Shown in pieces: positions 1 through 5,109 of a stretch of 5,109 bases of DNA. The translations under genes were made by a program, and so were the position numbers. Source of the stretch: RGIG5579 sp045544655 (lineage in GTDB: Bacteria > Bacillota > Clostridia > Oscillospirales > SIG627). The stretch covers positions 1 to 5,109 of the forward strand of contig JAZPZL010000227.1 of NCBI GenBank assembly GCA_045544655.1. The letters are read 5' to 3'. The first letter of the stretch is position 1, and the number at the start of each line of letters is the position of its first letter. Below the pieces are notes generated by a model, which was not told the origin of the DNA, did not search any database, and saw only the letters and a list, made by a program, of their open reading frames with translations.

Positions 1-1422
1 AAAGCCGTTGGGGAAGAAGCTTCTCTGAGATCCGTCCTCCACGATACCGTTTACGTTCATATACTTCAGACCGCGGATATCCTCATAGATGCGCTTTGCA
101 ATATAAAGACCGCCGGGATCGCGTACCTGATGACGCCAGAAGTGATATTCGTATTCAAAGCAGTCGCCCTTCCACAGCTTGAACCAGCCGTTCAAAAGAG
201 CCTGATTTTCTTCTGCGGAAACGGGCGTTTTCCAAGCGTTGCGCACGTAAGGCGCGGGCTCGGGAACCACGCTGTTTTCGGTGAAGGAGGAGCAGTAGGA
301 GCGGGAAATGGGAGCGTACAGGAGAGAGAAGCGCTTGGGATTCTTGATGGCAACCTTTTCGGGTCCCCACAAGGTGTCCACGTAGGAGATGAAGACGATG
401 CGGGTATCCAGCCCTGCCTTTTCCAGCTTCTCGTCGATCTCGTTCATGATCATCATATACCAGTCGGAGGGACGCATCTTCGCGCATTCCTCACACTCGC
501 AGTGATTGCGGGTGCCGTCAGCCAGCCATACGTGGAGGAAATCCACGTTCTGATGATTCTTGGCGTATTCCACGACCGCATCCGCCATAATGGAGCGTAC
601 GATGGGCTGGGACATACAGGGGTTGGTCCACTGAGGGTCGGATTTGAACAGCTCTCTCACGCCACCGCGAAGGGCGATATACTTGCGGCATTCCTCGGGG
701 AGCTTGATGGTGCCGTTTCTCCAGCCTCTGCGGTCAGCGGTATCCATTCCGTATGGATCTGCGGTCCAGCCGTGACCCATATCGTGGAACATTAAGCCGC
801 GCTTTGCAATCTCCACCTCGCACTGCCGCTTCCACTGCAATACCTGCTGGGTGCTTACGGGTTCGGGCTCACGGTTTTTCGTATTGGATCTGTGAGAATA
901 GTAGGAGTTGTAGTAGCTGAAGGGAATCTTGAACTCCAGCATATATACGTTCAATTCCTGCTTTGCGTAGAATTCAATGGTCTCCAGCATACACTGCTGG
1001 CTTTCCGCGCCTTCGTTGCAGTGACCGCGGAATCTGTGGTCTGCCATTTTGTGATACTTGACGGCTTCAATGTCCTTCAGGGGAACGTAGTCGCCGTCTA
1101 CACCGGGGTAAAGCCAGCGGCAACCGTTTTCTCTCAAAAAGCGATATACGGCAAAGAGTACGCTTCTGGGGTTGGAGCCTGCCAGAATGCCGCCCGTCTC
1201 ATCGGCGTCAACGTGGATCACGTCATCGAGAACCGCATCCTCCCCCTCGAAGGGAAGACCGAAATCCTCCAGAAGTCCCAGACGGAAGCCGTCTTTGGCT
1301 TCAGGGTCGTAGGAAATGTCGATGTCGCCGTTTTCGGGCATCATCATTCTCAGGTACTTTTTCAGTTCCTCTGCGGCATAATCCAAAACGTGGTCAGCTC
1401 GCATTTTTTTGATGGTCAGCAT
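1..1422 (-). CDS. DUF4838-family glycoside hydrolase-like protein, gene A (3' end cut by window)
   Basis: The reading frame is open from ATG at 1422 to the window edge: 474 residues, ending in ...FPNGF, with the C-terminal ~175 residues missing compared with gene B. Residues 1-120 resemble the GH67/GH20-type N-terminal domain (AAEELKKYL near 16-24, GCRWLYPGVDG at 100-110). The barrel-like part carries FRGHCNEG (131-138), HDMGHGW (213-219), WLADG (299-303) directly followed by a CxCxxC cluster (C308, C310, C313), RIVFISYVDT (341-350), YEYHFW (424-429) and EDGSQRSF (462-469). The Cys cluster followed by a P-S-D-W-Y segment is typical of DUF4838. No signal peptide is seen, so a cytoplasmic location is likely. 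The start is supported by an upstream AAAGGA and by exact alignment with the start of gene B. It lies 22 bases behind B's stop with no terminator between, so it is probably co-transcribed. Family assignment is from recalled motifs; some DUF4838 relatives are, as I recall, endo-beta-N-acetylglucosaminidases (GH163). The substrate here is unknown. Confidence 0.85.
   Translation of the reverse strand, partial: MLTIKKMRADHVLDYAAEELKKYLRMMMPENGDIDISYDPEAKDGFRLGLLEDFGLPFEGEDAVLDDVIHVDADETGGILAGSNPRSVLFAVYRFLRENGCRWLYPGVDGDYVPLKDIEAVKYHKMADHRFRGHCNEGAESQQCMLETIEFYAKQELNVYMLEFKIPFSYYNSYYSHRSNTKNREPEPVSTQQVLQWKRQCEVEIAKRGLMFHDMGHGWTADPYGMDTADRRGWRNGTIKLPEECRKYIALRGGVRELFKSDPQWTNPCMSQPIVRSIMADAVVEYAKNHQNVDFLHVWLADGTRNHCECEECAKMRPSDWYMMIMNEIDEKLEKAGLDTRIVFISYVDTLWGPEKVAIKNPKRFSLLYAPISRSYCSSFTENSVVPEPAPYVRNAWKTPVSAEENQALLNGWFKLWKGDCFEYEYHFWRHQVRDPGGLYIAKRIYEDIRGLKYMNVNGIVEDGSQRSFFPNGF
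764..792. repeat. 29-base exact direct repeat between genes A and B
   Basis: An identical stretch lies at 2736-2764 in gene B and encodes the MFHDMGHGWT segment in both. Gene C keeps only the first 17 bases, diverging where its protein changes to YHAMGHGW. It is a paralogy signal inside coding sequence. Confidence 0.75.
935..966. repeat. 32-base exact direct repeat between genes A and C
   Basis: The same 32 bases occur at 4987-5018 in gene C, encoding the shared AKQELNVYMLE segment (around residues 153-163). Gene B has the same peptide but several synonymous differences there. It is the longest exact match I found between copies by eye and reflects the paralogy of the coding regions rather than a mobile element. 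Confidence 0.75.
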
Positions 1423-1428
1423 AGTTTT

Positions 1429-1435
1429 TCCTTTC
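1429..1435 (-). promoter_or_regulatory. ribosome binding site of gene A
   Basis: The minus strand reads GAAAGGA, then six bases (AAAACT), then ATG. It is weaker than gene B's site because the final GG of AGGAGG is missing. It supports the ATG at 1422 over the in-frame Met at residue 7. The whole 22-base gap between the stop of B and the start of A is purine-rich on the minus strand and has no hairpin. Confidence 0.65.
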
Positions 1436-1444
1436 TTTCCCGAT

Positions 1445-3394
1445 TTATATTTCAAAGATAAATTTAGGACGTTTTTTCAGCATAATGTTGGTGCAGGAGC
1501 ACCACATCGCGTGATCGAAATACCGCTGGATGGCAATTTCGTGCTTGCCGAATTCGTGATAAAACTTCTGCGCCATTTCGTAGGCGGTATTGTTGTAGCC
1601 TCGTGCCTTCTCGTACATAAAAGCGGCGTAGCCCTCACAAAATTCCGTATGAAGAAGCAAAAGACGCCAGGAAACGGTTTGGGGGCGGGTAGGCATTGCC
1701 AAATGCTTTTTGGCAAGGGCGCGTCCTTCGGCGGCAATTTCGGGTACTGCAAGAAACTTTGGCGCAACCTGGGGATTGTAGTGCTTGCTGATATTCTTAT
1801 TCAGGGATTTTTCTCCCTCCATATAAGCCCAGTCGAAGGCGGCGCTCATCTTGAGAAGATACTCCTTTGCCTCTCGCCAATTCTCTCCGTAAATATGGGA
1901 GAAATAATCCTCTTCCATCTCCTCAAAGCTTTTTTCGGGATCAAGGAGTGTTTCGGCGTATACGTGCATGGCAAAGCCGTTGGGCCAGAAGCTTCTTTGA
2001 GAACCGTCCTCGATAAAGCCTTCAAAGCCGTGATCCTTCAGTCCCCGGATATCCTCGTATACTCTTCTTGCAAGATTCATCAATCCCGGATCGTAGCACT
2101 GATGGAACCAAAAATGGTATTCGTACGTAATGCACGGTCCCTTCCAGGTTTTCTTCCATTCGGGCATATGAGCAAAATTTCCCTCAGTGGTATAATCCCG
2201 CACCCATTTGTTGCGAAGGTAGGGAGCAGGCGGGGGAAGCTTGGTGTCTTTGGTAATGCTGGAGGTGTAAAAACGGTACACCGGCGCGTACATCAGGCAA
2301 AAGCGACGGGGATTTTGAACGGTGATCTTTTCCGGCGCAAACATCGTGTCTACGTACGCGATGAAAACGATGCGGGTGTCCAGACCGCGGCGGCTCAATT
2401 CTCCGTCGATCTCGTTCATGATCATCAAGTACCAGTCAGCGGGACGCATTTTTTGGCATTCCTCGCATTCGCAGTGGTTCACAAAGCCGTCTGCCAGCCA
2501 AACGTGCAGGTAGTCTACGTTTTTATGCTTTTCGGCGTAATCGGCAACCGCCTTTGCCATAATGGAGCGGACCTCGGGATTGGACATACAAACGTTTGTC
2601 AGCTGAGGATCGTTCATATAAAGACTGCGCTCACCGCCGCGCAGGGCAAGGTATTTCTTCGTTTCTTCGGGAAGGTTCAGCGCCCCTTCCGTCCATAAAG
2701 CGCGGTTGTCTGTATTCAGTCCGAAGGGATAGGCAGTCCAGCCGTGACCCATATCGTGGAACATCATTCCCCGCTTTGCGATCTCCACCTCACACCCCCG
2801 CTTCCACTGCAGTGCCTGAAGCTCGGTAATGGGTTCGGGAGGTCGGTTCTTATCGTTGAATTTGTGGTTATAATAGCGCTCGTAATAAACGTAAGGATTC
2901 TGGAATTCCAGCATATATACGTTCAGCTCTTGCTTGGCGTAAAACTCAATGGTCTCCAGCATACATTCCTGGTATTCGTAGCCCTCGTTGCAATGACCTC
3001 GGAAACGCATAGAAGCCATTTTATGGTAGGAGATCGGCTGAATATCACGCAAAGGAATAAATTCACCGTCAATACCCGGGTAGAGCCAGCGGCATCCGTT
3101 TTCTTTGAAAAAGCGATATACGGCAAAAAGCACGCTTCTGGGATTGGAGCCTGCCAGGATCCCGCTGTTTTCATCGGCTTGGATATGAACCACGTCGTCA
3201 AGGAAGGCATCCGTTCCTTCAAAGGGAATGTCGAAATCCTCCAAAAGACCGAGGCGGAAGCCGTCCTTTGCCTCAGGGTCGTAGACGATCTCTACGTCCC
3301 CGCATTCGGGCATCATCATTCTGAGATATTTCTTGAATTCTTCTGCGGCAAAATCTACTACGTGGTCTGCCCGCATTTTGCAAATTTTCAGCAT
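1445..3394 (-). CDS. DUF4838-family glycoside hydrolase-like protein, gene B (complete)
   Basis: This is the only full-length copy, 649 residues ending in TAA. The frame stays open 48 codons further upstream, but that stretch overlaps the promoter and gene C's terminator. ATG at 3394 has an ideal AAGGAGG five bases upstream and matches the start of gene A. Layout: N-terminal GH67/GH20-type domain, 1-120 (GCRWLYPGIDG at 100-110); barrel-like domain, ~125-475, with FRGHCNEG (131-138), a tyrosine-rich loop (168-177), HDMGHGW (213-219), WLADG (299-303), CxCxxC (C308, C310, C313), RIVFIAYVDT (341-350), YEYHFW (424-429) and EDGSQRSF (462-469); helical C-terminal part, ~480-649, with DYFSHIYG (496-503), a segment I associate with the end of DUF4838 proteins. 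There is no signal peptide or membrane segment. It is probably a cytoplasmic hydrolase or carbohydrate-binding protein, with catalytic residues unassigned. It leads the B-A transcription unit. Confidence 0.9.
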   Translation of the reverse strand: MLKICKMRADHVVDFAAEEFKKYLRMMMPECGDVEIVYDPEAKDGFRLGLLEDFDIPFEGTDAFLDDVVHIQADENSGILAGSNPRSVLFAVYRFFKENGCRWLYPGIDGEFIPLRDIQPISYHKMASMRFRGHCNEGYEYQECMLETIEFYAKQELNVYMLEFQNPYVYYERYYNHKFNDKNRPPEPITELQALQWKRGCEVEIAKRGMMFHDMGHGWTAYPFGLNTDNRALWTEGALNLPEETKKYLALRGGERSLYMNDPQLTNVCMSNPEVRSIMAKAVADYAEKHKNVDYLHVWLADGFVNHCECEECQKMRPADWYLMIMNEIDGELSRRGLDTRIVFIAYVDTMFAPEKITVQNPRRFCLMYAPVYRFYTSSITKDTKLPPPAPYLRNKWVRDYTTEGNFAHMPEWKKTWKGPCITYEYHFWFHQCYDPGLMNLARRVYEDIRGLKDHGFEGFIEDGSQRSFWPNGFAMHVYAETLLDPEKSFEEMEEDYFSHIYGENWREAKEYLLKMSAAFDWAYMEGEKSLNKNISKHYNPQVAPKFLAVPEIAAEGRALAKKHLAMPTRPQTVSWRLLLLHTEFCEGYAAFMYEKARGYNNTAYEMAQKFYHEFGKHEIAIQRYFDHAMWCSCTNIMLKKRPKFIFEI

Positions 3395-3399
3395 GAAAA

Positions 3400-3406
3400 C
3401 CTCCTT
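3400..3406 (-). promoter_or_regulatory. ribosome binding site of gene B
   Basis: AAGGAGG lies on the minus strand, five bases (TTTTC) before the ATG at 3394. This near-perfect Shine-Dalgarno decides the start, because the frame itself is open a further 48 codons upstream. Confidence 0.9.
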
Positions 3407-3421
3407 GGCATTCCTACGCCT

Positions 3422-3450
3422 AGCATACCACGAATCAAAAGGCAGGTCAA
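3422..3450 (-). promoter_or_regulatory. sigma-A/sigma-70 promoter for genes B and A
   Basis: On the minus strand the -35 box is TTGACC (3450-3445), followed by a 17-base spacer and a -10 box TATGCT (3427-3422). The -10 is preceded by TGG, an extended -10 (TGn) motif. Initiation is expected near 3415, giving a leader of only about 20 bases that contains the ribosome binding site. Short A-tracts upstream of the -35 (minus-strand A runs at 3454-3457, 3463-3467 and 3476-3480) could act as an UP-like element. The promoter lies just past gene C's terminator, so B-A can be expressed independently of C. Confidence 0.75.
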
Positions 3451-3457
3451 GCCTTTT
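3437..3457. promoter_or_regulatory. candidate operator: inverted repeat centred on the -35 box
   Basis: Perfect 7-base arms, AAAAGGC (3437-3443) and GCCTTTT (3451-3457), are separated by seven bases that contain most of the -35 box. The position suits a repressor that blocks RNA polymerase. The sequence does not match operator consensus sequences I know, such as cre or common LacI-type sites, so no regulator is named. Being an operator is an inference from symmetry and position only. Confidence 0.4.
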
Positions 3458-3480
3458 CAAGGTTTTTCCCCTAAGTTTTT

Positions 3481-3503
3481 CCTTTTTCGGGAACGAAAAA
3501 AGG
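3481..3503. repeat. imperfect inverted repeat overlapping the terminator U-tract
   Basis: Arms CCTTTTTCG (3481-3489) and CGAAAAAAGG (3494-3503) pair with one bulged A around a GGAA loop. It shares bases with the terminator's T-run and the foot of its stem, so the two hairpins exclude each other. It may be a second RNA 3'-end structure or simply a by-product of two homopolymer runs. Confidence 0.35.
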
Positions 3504-3523
3504 AAACCGCCGAAGCGGTTTCC
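3496..3523 (-). terminator. intrinsic terminator of gene C (UUCG tetraloop)
   Basis: On the minus strand a 9-base perfect stem, GGAAACCGC / GCGGTTTCC, closes a TTCG loop with a C-G pair, the very stable cUUCGg tetraloop. It is followed at once by six T residues (3501-3496). It begins 8 bases after gene C's TAG stop. On the plus strand there is no T-run after the stem, so it is directional. Confidence 0.92.
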
Positions 3524-3530
3524 GAAAATA

Positions 3531-5109
3531 CTATTCAAAGATGATTTTTTTGGGTTTTTTTACGATGCGGTTGACCACCCCGGATGCCAGACCGTGGTCG
3601 TAATAGGGGTCGATGGAAAGCTCGTATTTTCCCATTTCCAATTGGAAGTTTTCCGCAAGCGCAAGAGCTTTTTCATCCTCTCCCTTTGCTTTTGCCGTCA
3701 TCACCCGGCTAAGAAGAGAGCAAAAGACGGTGTGACATTCCAGAAGACGGCGGGAAATTACCTGAGGGCGGGAGGGATCGGAAGGGATCCTCTTAGCCAG
3801 CGCTCTGCCTTCTGCGCAAAGCTCGGGAATATGAGAGAGTCGCTCGACCCGTTGCGGATCGTAAAAATTACCTCTTGCGGGATTCTTGGATTTTTCCCCC
3901 TCCATATACTCGAATTCGAAAGCCGCGCTGATACGCTCGAAGTAAGAAAGAACCTCTTTCCAATCCTTTCCGTAAATGTGGGAGAAGTAGTCCTCCAGGA
4001 TCTCCTCGAAGCTCTTTTCGCCATCCAGAAGTGCTTCTGCATAAACGTAAATGGAAAAACCGTTGGGGAAGAAGCTTCGCTGTGAGCCGTCTTCCACGTA
4101 TCCGTCCAGGTTTACGTATTTCAGTCCCCGAATATCCTCGTAAATGCGACGGGCAAGGGTAAGAACGCCGGGGTCCAGAAACTGATGCCGCCAAAAATGA
4201 TACTCGTAGGAGAAGCAGTTTCCGCGAAATACCTTTTGCCAATCCAAAAGATAGGAAAGGCTTTCCTCCGTGGTTTTCGGCACCTCCCATCCATTCAGTA
4301 CGAAGGGACGAGGCTGGGGAAATACCGTATTTCCGTTTACACTGGAGGAATAGGAACGGGTGATGGGAGCGTATAGGAGAGAAAAACGATCGGGATTTTT
4401 GATAAAGACCTCCCGCGGTCTCCACAGGGTATCCACGTAGGCAATGAAGACGATGCGGGTATCCAGCCCTCTGGCATTGAGCTCGTCCTCCAGCTCGTTC
4501 ATGATCATCACGTACCAATCGCTGGGGGTCTTTTTGCGGCAATTCTCGCATTCACAATGGTTGTGGGAAAGGTCCGCCAGCCAGATGTGCAGATACGTCA
4601 CGTGACCGTTTTTCTCTGCGTAATTTGCAATATAGTCCACCATCATCTTGCGGACGGTAGGGCTGGACATGCAAACGTTGGTCAAAAGAGGATCGTTTTG
4701 ATTCAGCTTCCGCTCGCCGCCGATCTGGGCTACGTATTGCAGAGCCTCTTCGGGTGCCTTCCCGCCACGCTTCCAATAGCGTCGGTCACGGGTCTGCAGA
4801 CCGAAGGGATCTCCCGTCCAGCCGTGACCCATGGCGTGATACTGCAGACCGCGTTTTGCGATCTCCGTCTCACACCACACCTTCCACTGAAGCACCTGCT
4901 CCGGCTCGATGGGCTCGGGAATGCGGTTCCGGTCGTTGAATCTGTGCTTGTAGTAGAAATTGTAGTAGAAAAAGGGAATCTCAAATTCCAGCATATATAC
5001 GTTCAATTCCTGCTTTGCATAGAAATCGATGGTTTCCAGCATCGCCGTCTGGCTTTCACTGCCCTCGTTGCAATGTCCGCGAAATCTGTGGGACGCCATT
5101 TTGTGGTAA
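3531..5109 (-). CDS. DUF4838-family glycoside hydrolase-like protein, gene C (5' end cut by window)
   Basis: The frame runs from the right edge to TAG at 3531: 525 visible residues, starting at the position equal to Tyr123 of gene B, so about 122 residues (the N-terminal domain) lie outside. The Met at 5099 is internal, as it aligns with Met126 in A and B within the shared YHKMA. Conserved: FRGHCNEG, the tyrosine-rich loop (FFYYNFYYKH), WLAD, CxCxxC (HCECENC), RIVFIAYVDT, YEYHFWRHQ, EDGSQRSFFPNGF and the C-terminal DYFSHIYG segment. Differences from A and B: HDMGHGW is HAMGHGW, WLADG is WLADL, the Cys at position 144 is Ala, and one residue is deleted near 240. The reading frame is intact, so this is a functional-looking paralogue, not a pseudogene. 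It has its own terminator and is therefore not read through into gene B. Its promoter is outside the window. Confidence 0.87.
   Translation of the reverse strand, partial: YHKMASHRFRGHCNEGSESQTAMLETIDFYAKQELNVYMLEFEIPFFYYNFYYKHRFNDRNRIPEPIEPEQVLQWKVWCETEIAKRGLQYHAMGHGWTGDPFGLQTRDRRYWKRGGKAPEEALQYVAQIGGERKLNQNDPLLTNVCMSSPTVRKMMVDYIANYAEKNGHVTYLHIWLADLSHNHCECENCRKKTPSDWYVMIMNELEDELNARGLDTRIVFIAYVDTLWRPREVFIKNPDRFSLLYAPITRSYSSSVNGNTVFPQPRPFVLNGWEVPKTTEESLSYLLDWQKVFRGNCFSYEYHFWRHQFLDPGVLTLARRIYEDIRGLKYVNLDGYVEDGSQRSFFPNGFSIYVYAEALLDGEKSFEEILEDYFSHIYGKDWKEVLSYFERISAAFEFEYMEGEKSKNPARGNFYDPQRVERLSHIPELCAEGRALAKRIPSDPSRPQVISRRLLECHTVFCSLLSRVMTAKAKGEDEKALALAENFQLEMGKYELSIDPYYDHGLASGVVNRIVKKPKKIIFE

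Noticed and set aside
1409..2698. Long plus-strand open frame (429 codons) opposite gene B, with similar long ones at 130-795, 892-1461, 2744-3544 and 3333-4085
   Set aside because: All are codon-aligned antisense frames of genes A-C. They stay open because the sense genes seldom use TTA, CTA or TCA codons. Their peptides repeat between copies only because the sense genes are paralogous. No ribosome binding site or family motif was seen.
3395..3538. 48-codon N-terminal extension of gene B starting at 3538
   Set aside because: It would read through gene C's terminator and gene B's own promoter, and it has no counterpart in gene A. The AAGGAGG five bases before ATG 3394 fixes the start.
3868..4551. 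Other minus-strand frames within gene C (227 codons here; also 3758-4042, 4552-4776, 4730-4984) and within A and B (155-487, 1477-1767, 2923-3222)
   Set aside because: They overlap the real genes out of frame, are rich in Arg/Ser/Pro as expected of shifted frames, and have no start signals.
5097..5099. Met at 5099 as the start of gene C
   Set aside because: It aligns with internal Met126 of A and B, and the frame continues upstream as Y-H-K to the window edge, matching both paralogues. The true start is outside.
1..5109. Mobile element, CRISPR array, tRNA or other RNA gene
   Set aside because: No transposase-like protein, terminal inverted repeats, short regularly spaced repeats or tRNA-like cloverleaf was seen. 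The direct repeats present are all coding paralogy.

Overview
The window holds three tandem, same-strand (minus) paralogous genes and nothing else that codes. All three encode members of the DUF4838 family, which are glycoside-hydrolase-like proteins with a GH67/GH20-type N-terminal domain followed by a TIM-barrel-like domain and a helical C-terminal part. In transcription order (right to left) they are gene C (3531 to the right edge, start missing), gene B (1445-3394, complete, 649 aa) and gene A (1-1422, end missing, 474 aa visible). Genes A and B align without a single gap over 474 residues, at about 68% identity by hand count. Gene C is about 64% identical to A and 60% to B over the roughly 350 residues shared by all three.

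Region by region: gene C ends at a TAG and is followed within 8 bases by an intrinsic terminator with a UUCG tetraloop. The 136-base gap between C and B also holds a good sigma-A promoter (TTGACC, 17 bases, TATGCT with an upstream TG), a 21-base inverted repeat centred on its -35 box, and an AAGGAGG ribosome binding site for B. Gene A starts 22 bases after B's stop with no terminator between them, so B and A form one transcription unit separate from C.

Organism: roughly balanced base composition, a strong AAGGAGG ribosome binding site, a canonical promoter and a U-tract terminator fit a Bacillota (probably Clostridia, gut-type) genome. This is an inference; no taxonomic marker is present. The two visible N-termini have no signal peptide, so the proteins are probably cytoplasmic and may process imported oligosaccharides. 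The substrate cannot be read from the sequence. The main points of interest are the paralogue array itself, the divergence of conserved positions in gene C, and the operator-like palindrome on the B-A promoter.
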